DNA of 64,000 nucleotides from Pelagimonas sp. GTDB taxonomy: Bacteria > Pseudomonadota > Alphaproteobacteria > Rhodobacterales > Rhodobacteraceae. The notes under the pieces are model-generated. The model searched no databases. It was not told the origin of the DNA and worked only from the letters and a program-made list of their open reading frames with translations. The stretch's first letter is position 1. Each line of letters begins with the position of its first letter. This document shows, in pieces, positions 19,243 to 31,443 of this stretch. The position numbers were made by a program, and so were the translations under genes. The stretch spans positions 122,556 to 186,555 of the forward strand of contig JAOASD010000015.1 in the NCBI GenBank assembly GCA_025210265.1, given 5' to 3'.

Positions 19243-20457
19243 ATGGACCGTCGCGCTTTTCTAACCCGTTCTGTCACGCTGGGCTGTTCGCTGGCCGCCA
19301 GCCCGCTGCTGACCCCGATCAGCTTTGCCGCCGCGCCGGGCGACAGCCGGCTGGTCGTGATCATCCTGCGCGGCGGGATGGATGGGTTGGGGGTGGTGTC
19401 CCCCTATGGCGACCCGGATTTCGCCGGACATCGCGGGGTGCTGCCGCTCGGGGGCGAGGGCTGGCAGGATCTGGACGGGTTCTTTGCGCTGCATCCGGGG
19501 CTGGCACCTCTGATGCCGCTGTGGACTGCGGGCCAGCTGGGGTTTGTGCACGCGGTTTCGACCCCTTATCGCGACAAGCGCAGCCATTTTGACGGGCAGG
19601 ATCTGCTGGAGGCGGGGGGCAATTCCCTGTCCGGCGGCATTCGCGGCGGCTGGCTGAACCGGATGCTGCCCCATCTGGCGGGCGCACAAATGGGCACGGC
19701 CTATGCGCTGGGGCGCGACAGCATGGCGGTTCTGAATGGCGCGGCCCCGGTGCGCAGCTGGTCGCCAGACACGGATCTGGCCCTGTCCCCGCAAGCGATT
19801 CGCCTGGCCGAACTGGTGATGCAGGACGACCCGGCCATGGCCGCAGCCCTGTCCGAAGCATTCTCTCTGGCCAGCAGCGATGGCGATGACATCGCGGTCG
19901 AAGGCGGGCGGCGCGAGATGATGGCCATGCTGCGCGATGACATGCGCGGCGCACGGCGCAGTGGCGAAAAGGAAATCGCTCAATTCGCCGCCGGTCGCCT
20001 GCGCGAAGAGGCACGGATTGCGGCCTTTTCCCTGAATGGCTGGGACACACATGCCCAGCAAGAGCGCAGCCTGACCCGCGCGCTGACCCGGCTGTCCAAC
20101 GCGATTCTCGCGCTGCAAGAGGGGCTGGGGAACAAGGTCTGGAACCAGACCACCGTTGTGGCCGTCACCGAATTTGGCCGCACCGCGCGGCTGAACGGGA
20201 CCAAGGGTACGGATCACGGAACCGGTGGTGCCATGCTGCTGGCCGGCGGCGCAATCAAAGGCGGCCGGGTGCTGGGCGACTGGCCCGGCCTTGGCGAAGC
20301 CGATCTATACGCCCGGCGCGACCTGATGCCGACCCGTGATCTGCGGGCGCATCTGGGCTGGATCATGCGCGGCATGTTCGACCTGCCCCGCGATGTTATC
20401 GAGGCCGAGATCCTGCCCGGCGTTGACCTGGGCACCGATCCCGGCCTGCTGCTCTAA
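19243..20457 (+). CDS. DUF1501 domain protein with Tat-type signal
   Basis: A 404-residue protein of the DUF1501 (sulfatase/alkaline-phosphatase-like fold) family. The N terminus MDRRAFLTRSVTLGCSLAAS is a twin-arginine export signal (RRAFL), so it is probably folded before export to the periplasm. Family segments include LRGGMDGL, SHFDGQDLLE, NGWDTHAQQ, and TEFGRTARLNGTKGTDHGTGGAML. It is coupled to the DUF1800 gene. Function is unknown; pairs of this type are often assumed to act together. Confidence 0.87.
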   Translation: MDRRAFLTRSVTLGCSLAASPLLTPISFAAAPGDSRLVVIILRGGMDGLGVVSPYGDPDFAGHRGVLPLGGEGWQDLDGFFALHPGLAPLMPLWTAGQLGFVHAVSTPYRDKRSHFDGQDLLEAGGNSLSGGIRGGWLNRMLPHLAGAQMGTAYALGRDSMAVLNGAAPVRSWSPDTDLALSPQAIRLAELVMQDDPAMAAALSEAFSLASSDGDDIAVEGGRREMMAMLRDDMRGARRSGEKEIAQFAAGRLREEARIAAFSLNGWDTHAQQERSLTRALTRLSNAILALQEGLGNKVWNQTTVVAVTEFGRTARLNGTKGTDHGTGGAMLLAGGAIKGGRVLGDWPGLGEADLYARRDLMPTRDLRAHLGWIMRGMFDLPRDVIEAEILPGVDLGTDPGLLL

Positions 20458-20461
20458 CCCG

Positions 20462-21178
20462 TCAGATCGCGACTTTTTCGGCCAGGCGGTCCTGCACCAG
20501 CGCCGCCACCCGCGCGATTGAGGCCTGCAAAGGACGCCCGCCAGAACGTGCCGCCGCCAGGTCATCCGCCGCCTTGGACAGCGGCGTGTCCCCGGCGCTA
20601 CGGGCCACGCCCGACAGGAACTGTGCCAGATAATCCAGCATCCGCCCATCATTGCGTTCATCCAGAACATCCGCCGCATGGGCCATATCATCGCGGTAAG
20701 CCAGCGGATCGGGACGCACGGGATCATCACTGACCAGACGCGGCCCTGTGGGCTGTCGCTCTACCGGCAGGGCGGTCAGAATCGCATTCTGAAAGGTCAG
20801 AACCGATTCGATGGGTTTGGCCAGAAACCCATCGGCCCCGGCAGCCATCACAACCTGTTCGGCAAAGCTGTCCCCGCTGGTGCCCAGCACCACATCCACG
20901 CGCGGCGTGGCATGGGACAATTCCGCAATCAGTTCCGCCCCGGACCCATCCGGCAGCCCCAGATCAATCACCACAACGCTGGGGCGATAGACCTGCAAAT
21001 GCCGCCGGGCAGAGCGAATGCAATCGGCCCGTCGAATCCGCGCACCGGATCGCAGGCACAGCAATCGCATCGCGTCACAGGCATAGCGGCTGTCTTCGAC
21101 AACCAGAACGGTCAGGCCCAGCAGCGGGCGTGTGGCAGTGGGTCGGCGTGGAACGCCGAGTTCGTCATGATCATCCAT
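20462..21178 (-). CDS. Response regulator with single receiver domain and unknown C-terminal part
   Basis: A 238-residue protein with a CheY-like receiver: VLVVEDS acidic pocket, VVVIDLGLPDGSG (phosphoacceptor Asp72 in this numbering) and FLAKPIE (Lys111). The remaining about 110 residues are helical and contain no DNA-binding motif I recognise. The ATG at 21178 has a strong GGAGGGG ribosome binding site and is preferred to the ATG ten codons upstream at 21208. No histidine kinase lies nearby, so the partner is encoded elsewhere. It is convergent with the DUF1501 gene, with four bases between stops. Confidence 0.82.
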   Translation of the reverse strand: MDDHDELGVPRRPTATRPLLGLTVLVVEDSRYACDAMRLLCLRSGARIRRADCIRSARRHLQVYRPSVVVIDLGLPDGSGAELIAELSHATPRVDVVLGTSGDSFAEQVVMAAGADGFLAKPIESVLTFQNAILTALPVERQPTGPRLVSDDPVRPDPLAYRDDMAHAADVLDERNDGRMLDYLAQFLSGVARSAGDTPLSKAADDLAAARSGGRPLQASIARVAALVQDRLAEKVAI

Positions 21179-21321
21179 GGTCCCCTCCAGGTGCAGGTGC
21201 GACTCCATGCTGACTCAATTACGGCTAACAAGCGGTTAAAGGCCGCACCATCTTGTTTGACACTGCCCTTGCCCCCATAACCCACAGCAAGAAAGCCAAT
21301 CGCCAGACAGGAGTTTTTGAA

Positions 21322-21725
<404 letters not shown>

Positions 21726-21726
<1 letters not shown>

Positions 21727-22001
21727 TGGGAATCACCTCTGCCCTCGTCCTGTATGCGGTGATCTGGTTCATGACTTTCCTGATCGTGATCCCGATCCGC
21801 CTGCAGACACAGGGAGATGTCGGCGATGTCGTGCCCGGCACCCATGCTGGCAGCCCAGAGGTGCATAACCTGAAGCGCAAGGCGTGGATCACCTCGGCTG
21901 TGGCGTTTGTCATCTGGGTGGTGGTCGCCGGGACAATCCTGTCGGGCGCGATCTCTGTCGACGATATCGACCGCTGGACCAGCGCGATCTACAGCGCCTG
22001 A
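21726..22001 (+). CDS. DUF1467 small membrane protein
   Basis: A 91-residue inner-membrane protein with two transmembrane helices (about residues 4-26 and 55-76) joined by a polar loop containing GDVGDVVPGTHAGSP. This matches the alphaproteobacterial DUF1467 family, commonly found right after the epimerase gene. It is translationally coupled to mce by a one-base TGATG overlap. Function is unknown. Confidence 0.85.
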
Positions 22002-22027
22002 TTGCAGGTCAGACAGAATAGGAAAGA

Positions 22028-22056
22028 GCGGCAGGATCATCCCAGCCGCCCTTTTT
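22028..22056 (+). terminator. Terminator after mce-DUF1467
   Basis: GCGGC and GCCGC pair around an imperfect inner stem, followed by CTTTTT, between the DUF1467 stop and the convergent EI24-domain gene. Confidence 0.55.
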
Positions 22057-22059
22057 ATG

Positions 22060-22758
22060 TCACGCGCTCAGGCGGTGAAACATATGGGTAAAGGTCGCCG
22101 CCCCCAGAACCGGGATCACCAGATTCAGCAGCGGCACGGTCAGCGGGATCGCCATCAGCACACCTGCTGCGGTCACGGTCACCAGATGACGCCGCCACAG
22201 GGCTTTTGCCTGAACGCGCCCCACCCGGCGCATCGCCGCCAGCGTGAAATATTCCCGCCCCAACAGCAGCCCGTTCACCCCGTAAAAGATAAACGGGGCC
22301 AGCGGGGCCAGCACGAATGACAGCAACAGCGCCACGATATTCGCCGCGATCAGAATACCAAGAAAGCTAGCCGTATCGCGCAGCCCATCCGACAGGCTGA
22401 CCGGCGCGGCCGGGCCCAGCGCCGGGTAATGCCGGTCCTCCACCGCCTGCGCCACATCTTCAAGAAAGATCGACGTGATGGCCGAGGCCACCGGCACCAT
22501 CAGGAACACGGACAGCACCACCGTCAGCGGCACCATGGCCCAGCTGAGCACAGTGTCGATCCAGCCGATCTGGCCGATCCAGGGCAGCGTCACGCTGTCC
22601 CCCACCAGCCAGCCGACGCCAATCACCAGAACCGCGCTGAACGCAAACAACAGCGCCAGCGCAAACCCGATCCCTTTCAACAGAACCGAACGAAACCGCC
22701 GGTCCCCCATCTGGCCCAGCGCCAGAAAAAAGGCGTTCAGGATCATTGCGAAACCCAT
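22060..22758 (-). CDS. EI24 domain / CysZ-like membrane protein
   Basis: A 232-residue inner-membrane protein with at least four hydrophobic segments and the EI24-family opening (AFFLALGQMGDRRFRSVLLKG) plus the central LEDVAQAVEDRHYP segment. CysZ relatives transport sulfate, but many alphaproteobacterial homologues are untested, so I leave the symbol empty. It overlaps the nitroreductase gene upstream by 16 bases, which suggests one mRNA. Confidence 0.78.
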   Translation of the reverse strand: MGFAMILNAFFLALGQMGDRRFRSVLLKGIGFALALLFAFSAVLVIGVGWLVGDSVTLPWIGQIGWIDTVLSWAMVPLTVVLSVFLMVPVASAITSIFLEDVAQAVEDRHYPALGPAAPVSLSDGLRDTASFLGILIAANIVALLLSFVLAPLAPFIFYGVNGLLLGREYFTLAAMRRVGRVQAKALWRRHLVTVTAAGVLMAIPLTVPLLNLVIPVLGAATFTHMFHRLSA

Positions 22759-23321
22759 TGGGTGATCGCATCCAGATCCGGGCGCGGGCGTTCCGGCGGA
22801 GTCGCGCCTTCGGTGCCGATATGCATGAACCCGGCGATTTTTTCGTTCTCAGCGCAGCCCAGCGCGGTCTCGGCAAAGCCCCGGTCATGGCTGGCCCAAC
22901 CCGACAGCCAGTTCGCGCCCCAGCCGCTGGCCAGCGCCGCGTTCAGCATCGCCAGACAGGCCGCGCCTGCAGAATAGGTCATTTCAATCGGGGGGATCTT
23001 GGGGCTGTCCTTTTGCACCTCGATCACGGCCACACACAGCGGGCTGTTGGCAAAGGAGCTGGCCGCCTTTTCAATATCCTCCGGGCTTTTGCCCAGCCGC
23101 GCACCTGCTGCACGGACCTCTTCGGCCATGCGGGCCAGCGCAGCGCCCTGCAGCACGACAAAGCGCCAGGGCTCCAGCTTGCCATGATCGGGGGTGCGGG
23201 CCGCTGCGGTCAGGATCGGACGCAGGGCCTCGGCATCCGGCGCGGGGGCGCGCAGGGTCTTGGCCGGGCGCGAGCGGCGCGACAGCAGAAAATCCATTGC
23301 GGGCTGATTCACTTCGGGCAT
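22743..23321 (-). CDS. Nitroreductase family protein (YdjA-like)
   Basis: A 192-residue FMN-dependent nitroreductase-fold protein. FMN-contacting RRSRPAKTL near residues 15-25 (family RRSxR), the PDHGKLEPWRFVVL segment and the C-terminal GFMHIGT are typical of the short YdjA subgroup. The physiological substrate is unknown; NAD(P)H-dependent reduction of quinones or nitro compounds is the family activity. It is co-oriented with and overlaps the EI24-domain gene. Confidence 0.83.
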   Translation of the reverse strand: MPEVNQPAMDFLLSRRSRPAKTLRAPAPDAEALRPILTAAARTPDHGKLEPWRFVVLQGAALARMAEEVRAAGARLGKSPEDIEKAASSFANSPLCVAVIEVQKDSPKIPPIEMTYSAGAACLAMLNAALASGWGANWLSGWASHDRGFAETALGCAENEKIAGFMHIGTEGATPPERPRPDLDAITQWVSQ

Positions 23322-23430
23322 GTGTGTTCCTTACAAAATCGCACAGGTTTGTGTTCCTATCTCGGGGCTGCGCGCGCGGGTTTCAACCGGCAAAGTTGCG
23401 GCCACAGCGCCGCTGACCTATTCAAACCCC

Positions 23431-23688
23431 ATGAAACTGCCGGATTTATCTGACCTGGCTGTGGCAGACACGCTGTTGCAGCTGCGTGTCACCCCCAAAG
23501 CCGCGCGCAACAGCGTGACCCGCGACGGGGCACAGTTACGCGCCTATGTCACCGCCGTGCCTGAAAATGGCAAAGCCAACGCGGCGGTGATCAAACTGCT
23601 GTCAAAGGCTCTGGGCATCCCGAAATCACGCCTACAGCTGGTGCGCGGCGACACCAGCCGGGACAAGCAGTTCCGCATTCTGCCCTGA
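23431..23688 (+). CDS. DUF167 (YggU-type) protein
   Basis: An 85-residue small conserved protein. Family segments are LRVTPKAARNSV, VTAVPENGKANAAVIKLLSKALGIPKSRLQLVRGDTSRDK. I start at the ATG at 23431; the longer frame from 23320 overlaps the nitroreductase promoter and gives a non-conserved extension. Function is not established for the family. Confidence 0.82.
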   Translation: MKLPDLSDLAVADTLLQLRVTPKAARNSVTRDGAQLRAYVTAVPENGKANAAVIKLLSKALGIPKSRLQLVRGDTSRDKQFRILP

Positions 23689-23704
23689 TCTCACGACACG
23701 GATC

Positions 23705-23956
23705 TCAGATCCCGTCATCCTCGGCCACATCCGCGCGGGAATAGACCCCTTCGGGCAGGCTGACCGCCGCGATCAAATCGCGCATTTGCGTGATCGATAG
23801 GGTGATTTTCTGCGTCTGTTTGGTGCGGGGATCATATTGTTCCACCGTCACGCATTCCTCGAAAGAGGAGACAATGACATCTTCCAGCAGCGGGGTCTGC
23901 CCCTCATCCACCAGTGTGACGACCGTGGCGTCAAATTCGTGCTCTACACTGAACAT
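23705..23956 (-). CDS. Small conserved-looking hypothetical protein
   Basis: An 83-residue acidic protein (MFSVEHEFDATVVTLVDEG start, then EECVTVEQYDPRTKQTQKI, ending VAEDDGI). Coding-like composition, a lone position between convergent and divergent genes, and no competing frame support it. I recognise no named domain. It is divergent from the M48 lipoprotein gene, about 100 bases apart. Confidence 0.6.
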   Translation of the reverse strand: MFSVEHEFDATVVTLVDEGQTPLLEDVIVSSFEECVTVEQYDPRTKQTQKITLSITQMRDLIAAVSLPEGVYSRADVAEDDGI

Positions 23957-24061
23957 GGGATCAGACTAGGCGCAGGAACTGCGCGGTTCAAGCCAGAGCA
24001 GTTGAAACCCGACCAGTGCGGATTTATCTTTGGCACAGTGTTTTCTGGCAAAAGGCCTGTC

Positions 24062-24793
24062 ATGCGTCTGCGATTTGCTCTGCCCCTGCTGCTGCTTGCC
24101 GGATTGGCGGCCTGCACCGAAATGCCCACGCCAGAGCGCCCAGGCAGCGCGCTCGACACGGCAAAACCGGCCTCGCAGGCGGTCATCTCTGCCACCAGCC
24201 AAAGCGCCGCGATCCGCTTTGTCGAGGTCGCCCGCACCGTCGAACCGGTGGCCGAACGCGAATGCCGCGCCCGCACCAGCCTGACCAATTGCGATTTCAA
24301 GATTGTCATCGACGACCGCCCCAACCAGCCTGCCAATGCCTTTCAAACCGTGGATCGCCGGGGCCGCCCGCTGTTGGTGTTCAACCTGGCAATGATCAAC
24401 ACAGTGCGCAGCGCGGACGAGCTGGCCTTTGTCATGGGCCACGAGGCCGCGCATCACATGCTGGGCCATCTGGATCAGAAACAGGATCAGGCCATTGCTG
24501 GCGCTGTGATCTTTTCCGGCATCACCGCCCTGCGCGGTGGCACCCCCGAAGAGGTGGAAAAAGCCCAGCAACTGGGGGCAGAGCTGGGTGCCCGCACCTA
24601 TTCCAAAGACTTTGAACTGCAGGCCGATAAGCTGGGCACAATCATCACCGCCCGCGCTGGCTATGATCCGCTGAAAGGGGCGCAGTTCTTTCACCGGATT
24701 CGCGATCCCGGAGATCGCTTTCTTGGCACCCACCCGCCAAATGCCGCGCGGATCGCCATTGTGCGCAAGACCGTGGCCGAAATATCTGGCTAG
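24062..24793 (+). CDS. M48-family metalloprotease lipoprotein
   Basis: A 243-residue protein with a lipoprotein signal (LLLLAGLAAC, lipobox LAAC near residue 17), so probably anchored in an outer or inner membrane facing the periplasm. The zinc motif HEAAH appears in FVMGHEAAHHMLGH, and a downstream Glu in ELQADKLG completes the M48 pattern. The family includes BepA/LoiP-type envelope quality-control proteases. The ATG at 24062 is chosen because it yields the lipoprotein signal; the frame is open further upstream. Confidence 0.88.
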   Translation: MRLRFALPLLLLAGLAACTEMPTPERPGSALDTAKPASQAVISATSQSAAIRFVEVARTVEPVAERECRARTSLTNCDFKIVIDDRPNQPANAFQTVDRRGRPLLVFNLAMINTVRSADELAFVMGHEAAHHMLGHLDQKQDQAIAGAVIFSGITALRGGTPEEVEKAQQLGAELGARTYSKDFELQADKLGTIITARAGYDPLKGAQFFHRIRDPGDRFLGTHPPNAARIAIVRKTVAEISG

Positions 24794-24890
24794 GATCCCG
24801 CCCCAAGCTGACGTTGACCTGAGTCAAGGCGGCGCGCCACCTGCCGCCGTTACTCTCTCCTTATCCGCGCTCTGGAAAGGAGACCAAACC

Positions 24891-25154
24891 ATGCAAAGCC
24901 CCAGCAAACTCCGCCGACACGCCGCTCTGGTGGATCGGATGGCCGAAGCCCAGGGTGTCGACCTGGAAGAAACCATGTTTCGCGGCCAGCTGCGCATGTC
25001 CGAACTGGAAGACGCCGTGCTGCGCTGCACCGCCTGCAGCAGCCCAGACAGCTGCGAATACTGGCTGTCGCAACAAAAAGGGCCGGTCGACAGCGCCCCC
25101 AGCTACTGCCGCAACACCGAAATGATGCAGGATCTGCGCCGCCGCGCGCAGTGA
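24891..25154 (+). CDS. DUF6455-like Cys-rich protein, copy 1
   Basis: An 87-residue protein with strong ribosome binding site GGAAAGGAG before ATG. The C-terminal half has CTACSSPDSCEYWLSQQ followed by a fourth Cys in SYCRNTEMMQDLR. The Cys spacing resembles a small metal or iron-sulfur binding site. It shares length and pattern with the next gene and is probably its paralogue. Its function is unknown. Confidence 0.78.
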   Translation: MQSPSKLRRHAALVDRMAEAQGVDLEETMFRGQLRMSELEDAVLRCTACSSPDSCEYWLSQQKGPVDSAPSYCRNTEMMQDLRRRAQ

Positions 25155-25180
25155 TCCCATTTCGACAAAAGAGACCGCTG

Positions 25181-25444
25181 ATGAAACCCGCGCTTGGCGA
25201 TCCCAGTCGCCATTTCTTTCTGACCCGCAGCGTGGCGCGGGTCATGGGAATCAACCTGCATGAAAAACTGCATGACAATGCCCTATCGCCTGCAAGCTAT
25301 TCGGCCATGGTCACACGCTGCCGCGCCTGCCCTCTGGCTGCGGCCTGCGAAACCTGGCTGGCGCAGCAATATGCCCTGACAGAATGCGCGCCGCCCGGCT
25401 GTTGCAATGCCGCCCAGCTAGAGCAACTGCGCACACGGCACTGA
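25181..25444 (+). CDS. DUF6455-like Cys-rich protein, copy 2
   Basis: Also 87 residues, with CRACPLAAACETWLAQQ and then PGCCNAAQLEQLR, aligning with copy 1 (Cys-x2-Cys-x5-Cys-x2-W-L-x-Q-Q). The start at 25181 gives equal length to copy 1; an in-frame ATG at 25151 would overlap the copy 1 stop. The tandem arrangement with a short gap suggests duplication. The pair is followed by a bidirectional terminator. Confidence 0.76.
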   Translation: MKPALGDPSRHFFLTRSVARVMGINLHEKLHDNALSPASYSAMVTRCRACPLAAACETWLAQQYALTECAPPGCCNAAQLEQLRTRH

Positions 25445-25474
25445 CACCGCCGGGCTGGGCGAAACCCGCGATAC

Positions 25475-25501
25475 AAAAAACGCGCCCCAGGGCGCGTTTT
25501 T
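25475..25501. terminator. Bidirectional terminator between DUF6455 pair and NDUFA9-like gene
   Basis: AAAAAA CGCGCC-CCAG-GGCGCG TTTTT: a GC stem with A tract before and T tract after, usable from both strands. Confidence 0.85.
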
Positions 25502-25538
25502 CCACATCTGATCGAATCGCGTGCCTGGCCCGCAGGCC

Positions 25539-26516
25539 TCAGGCACGCAGGTTGCGGGCGGATTCCTTGATCGCGTCATATTGGCCCGAAGGGCGGAACC
25601 GCCACAGATAGTCCGGCAGCACCGCCTCCATCGCGACGGGGGTGATGCCCAGATCCGCAAACCCCTGCGCGCCATCAGCAACCACATTGTCCTGGCGCAG
25701 CTGTTTGACCTGATCGGCGGTGATCTGCGGCGGTATCAGCCCCAGCGACATGCTGGCCACCAGATCGGAAACCGCCCCCATCGGAGCCGCAGCAACAAAG
25801 GGAATATTCACGATCAACCGGCGACGGCGGATCACCCGCAGCATCAGGCGCATCATATCGCGGAAACTGACCTGATCCGGGCCACCCAATTCATATACGC
25901 CCTGCCCCGCACCCAGCGCAGCAGCCACAGCCGCCTTGGCCACATCATCCACATAAACCGGCTGAAACTTGGCATTCCCCCCGACCAAAGGCAGCGCGGG
26001 CGTAAAGCGCGTCATGGTCGCAAACCGGTTGAACAGCTGGTCTTCGGTTCCAAACACCACCGAGGGGCGCAGAATCACCGCATCAGGCATAAAGGTCAGG
26101 ACAGCCGCCTCACCTGCTGCTTTGCTTTGGGCATACAGGCTGCGGCCTGCGGGATGCGCCCCAATCGCAGACAGATGCACCATACGCTGCACACCCTGTT
26201 CGGCGGCGATGCGGGCGATCCGGCCTGCGCCATCCTCATGCACGGCGCTGAAATTGTTTTTCCCGCCCTTATCAAAGGTGCCCACGCAGTTGATCACCAC
26301 ATCCGCGCCAGTCATCGCACTGCGCACGCTGTCATCATCGCGAATATTGCAGAAAACCGGTTCAACCTGACCGACGACGCCATAGGGGCGCACAAAGATC
26401 GCTTCGTTCGGGCGACGCACGGCAACGCGCACGCGCCAGCCTGCTTTCGCCATGTGCCGCGCAATATAGCGACCGACGAAACCGGACCCTCCGAAGATAG
26501 TGACGAGCTTGGTCAT
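25539..26516 (-). CDS. Complex I NDUFA9-like / NAD-dependent epimerase-type protein
   Basis: A 325-residue atypical SDR of the NDUFA9 subgroup. It has the Rossmann motif TIFGGSGFVGRYIARH at the N terminus, ADVVINCVGTFDKGG, and GPDQVSFRDMMRLML in the C-terminal part. Alphaproteobacterial members are related to the mitochondrial complex I accessory subunit; many bacterial homologues are merely annotated as such. The ATG at 26516 gives the canonical MTKLVTIFGG start; an ATG at 26657 reaches into the tRNA side and is rejected. Confidence 0.85.
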   Translation of the reverse strand: MTKLVTIFGGSGFVGRYIARHMAKAGWRVRVAVRRPNEAIFVRPYGVVGQVEPVFCNIRDDDSVRSAMTGADVVINCVGTFDKGGKNNFSAVHEDGAGRIARIAAEQGVQRMVHLSAIGAHPAGRSLYAQSKAAGEAAVLTFMPDAVILRPSVVFGTEDQLFNRFATMTRFTPALPLVGGNAKFQPVYVDDVAKAAVAAALGAGQGVYELGGPDQVSFRDMMRLMLRVIRRRRLIVNIPFVAAAPMGAVSDLVASMSLGLIPPQITADQVKQLRQDNVVADGAQGFADLGITPVAMEAVLPDYLWRFRPSGQYDAIKESARNLRA

Positions 26517-26661
26517 GGGGCGACTCCTGCTGGATATAACATGGTCCAAAATACCCCTCTGACGGGGTTGCCGCAAGGCGATGGAACGTCGCGCGAAAGT
26601 TTTTGAAAAAAGGTCGTTGACACCCCCGTGCGGTAGGCTTAAACGCTCCTTCACCACCTGA

Positions 26662-26748
26662 GCCCAGGTGGCGGAATTGGTAGACGCGCTGGTTTCAGGT
26701 ACCAGTGACCTAACGGTCGTGGAGGTTCGAGTCCTCTCCTGGGCACCA
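26662..26748 (+). tRNA. tRNA-Leu (anticodon CAG)
   Basis: An 87-base type II tRNA with acceptor stem GCCCAGG pairing CCTGGGC, a D arm with AATTGGTAGACGCG, anticodon loop TTCAGGT (anticodon CAG at 26696-26698), a variable arm, T loop GGTTCGAGTCC and encoded CCA at the 3' end. Confidence 0.95.
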
Positions 26749-26749
26749 T

Positions 26750-26787
26750 AAAAAGTCGCTAAGGTTCAACACCTTAGCGACTTTTTT
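26750..26787 (+). terminator. Terminator after tRNA-Leu
   Basis: A long AT-flanked hairpin, AAAAAGTCGCTAAGGT paired with ACCTTAGCGACTTTTTT, begins two bases after the tRNA CCA end. Confidence 0.9.
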
Positions 26788-26841
26788 GTTTTCTGCACCA
26801 GACCTGTTGCACCGCCGGTTCCACCCCCCGAAAGATTTTCC

Positions 26842-26871
26842 TTGCCAGCCTGCCCGCACCTGTCCTACCCA
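26842..26871 (+). promoter_or_regulatory. Possible sigma70-type promoter for the thi operon
   Basis: TTGCCA at 26842-26847 and TACCCA at 26866-26871 are spaced 18 bases and lie just before the TPP riboswitch, where transcription should start. The -10 match is weak; the call rests on position. Confidence 0.3.
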
Positions 26872-26876
26872 AAGAT

Positions 26877-26986
26877 CACGCAGGGGAGTCCCGCCCAGGG
26901 GACTGAGAGGCAGACAGGGGGAAACCCCGGTGACGCGACCCTTTGAACCTGACCCAGTTGACACTGGCGTAGGAAGCTAGGGACGC
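26877..26986 (+). promoter_or_regulatory. TPP riboswitch (THI element)
   Basis: The conserved TPP aptamer hallmarks are present: CAGGGGAGTCCC, then GGACTGAGAGGC (CTGAGA core) and later CCCTTTGAACCTGACCC, closed by GGCGTAGGAAGCTAGGG. It sits directly upstream of thiC, as expected. TPP binding should lower expression of the thi operon. A hairpin at 26998-27028 follows and could be part of the expression platform; in proteobacteria control is often at translation initiation or via Rho. Confidence 0.95.
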
Positions 26987-26997
26987 ATTTGCTTCGG

Positions 26998-29913
<2,916 letters not shown>

Positions 29914-30082
29914 GGTGCAGGCCAGCGATCTGGACGCAGCCCTGCGCGAGCTGGGCTTTGACAGCCCCGCCATCGCCACGGCGCTGAATGGTGCCTTTGT
30001 GCCCCGCGCTGCCCGCGCCAGCGCCATGCTGAGCGATGGTGATCGGCTGGAAATCGTTGCTCCGATGCAGGGGGGCTAAGCG

Positions 30083-30850
30083 ATGAAACTATATGATACC
30101 GAAGTCACGTCACGCCTGCTGCTGGGCACCGCGCAATACCCGTCCCCCGCGATCCTGCAGGCCGCTATTCAGGCCAGCGGCTGCGAGGTCATCACCGTCA
30201 GCCTGCGCCGCGAAACCGCCGATGGCAGCGGGGCGGGGTTCTGGGACAGTCTGCGCCAATGCGGCGCGCATATCCTGCCCAACACTGCCGGTTGCCACAG
30301 CGCGGGCGAGGCGATCACCACTGCGCAAATGGCGCGCGAGGTCTTTGGCACCAATTGGATCAAGCTGGAGGTGATCGGCCACGCGGACACGCTGCAACCC
30401 GATGTGTTCGGGCTGGTCGACGCCGCGCAGGAGCTCTGCAAGGACGGGTTTCAGGTCTTTCCCTACATGACCGAAGATCTGGTCGTCGCCGAACGGCTGG
30501 TCGAGGCCGGCTGCCAGGTGCTGATGCCCTGGGGCGCGCCGATTGGATCCGGTCAGGGGTTGCGCAATCCCGACGGGCTGCGCGCCATGCGGGCACATTT
30601 CCCGGATATTCCGCTGATCGTGGATGCGGGGATCGGCCGCCCCTCAGACGCGGCGCAGGCGATGGAGCTGGGCATGGACGCGGTGCTGCTGAACACCGCA
30701 GTGGCCAAGGCAGGCGACCCGGTGGCCATGGCTGCGGCCATGGGACAGGCGATCGAGGCCGGGCGACTGGGCTGGCAGGCCGACCCGATGGAGCCGCGCG
30801 ACATGGCCGTGCCCTCCACCCCGATCCTTGGACTGGCAGAGCTGGCATGA
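30083..30850 (+). CDS. thiG: Thiazole synthase ThiG
   Basis: A 255-residue TIM-barrel enzyme assembling thiazole phosphate from deoxyxylulose 5-phosphate, dehydroglycine and ThiS thiocarboxylate. The Schiff-base Lys is Lys94 in NWIKLEVIG. Other family segments are [25 protein letters not shown] and [11 protein letters not shown]. Its stop overlaps the thiE start (ATGA). Confidence 0.95.
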   Translation: MKLYDTEVTSRLLLGTAQYPSPAILQAAIQASGCEVITVSLRRETADGSGAGFWDSLRQCGAHILPNTAGCHSAGEAITTAQMAREVFGTNWIKLEVIGHADTLQPDVFGLVDAAQELCKDGFQVFPYMTEDLVVAERLVEAGCQVLMPWGAPIGSGQGLRNPDGLRAMRAHFPDIPLIVDAGIGRPSDAAQAMELGMDAVLLNTAVAKAGDPVAMAAAMGQAIEAGRLGWQADPMEPRDMAVPSTPILGLAELA

Positions 30851-31443
30851 TGGAACGGTTTTATCTGATTGTCGGCCATGTGGCGCAGCTGGAACTGCTG
30901 GTGCCTCATGGGGTGAAGCTGGTGCAATTGCGGATCAAGGACCAGCCCGAGGCGGAGATCCGCCGCCAGATCGCCCGCGCCCGCGACATCTGCGCGGTGC
31001 ACAAGGCGCAGTTGGTGGTGAATGACTACTGGCAGGCGGCGCTGGATCTGAATTGCGGCTTTGTCCATCTGGGGCAGGAAGACATGGATAACGCGGATTT
31101 TGCGGCACTGCGCAAGGCGGGCATACGCTTTGGCCTGTCCACCCATGACGAGGCCGAACTGGACCGCGCTCTGTCCTTTGATCCCGCCTATGTGGCCCTG
31201 GGGCCGGTCTACCCGACTCTGCTGAAGAAAATGAAATGGGGGCCGCAGGGGCTGGAAAATGTGAAACGCTGGAAGGGTATGGTGGGCAAGACACCTCTGG
31301 TCGCTATTGGCGGCCTGACGCCGGAACGCCTGCCCGGTGTGTTTGAGGCAGGCGCGGACAGCGCGGCGGTGGTGACCGACATCCAACTGGCCACAGACCC
31401 AGAGGCCCGCACCCGCGAATGGATCGCCGCATGTCGGGGCTAG
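30847..31443 (+). CDS. thiE: Thiamine-phosphate synthase ThiE
   Basis: A 198-residue TIM-barrel protein that joins HMP pyrophosphate and thiazole phosphate. Family segments are [46 protein letters not shown], and [12 protein letters not shown]. Two adjacent ATGs (30847 and 30850) are possible. It overlaps the ThiF gene by 13 bases. Confidence 0.92.
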   Translation: MMERFYLIVGHVAQLELLVPHGVKLVQLRIKDQPEAEIRRQIARARDICAVHKAQLVVNDYWQAALDLNCGFVHLGQEDMDNADFAALRKAGIRFGLSTHDEAELDRALSFDPAYVALGPVYPTLLKKMKWGPQGLENVKRWKGMVGKTPLVAIGGLTPERLPGVFEAGADSAAVVTDIQLATDPEARTREWIAACRG

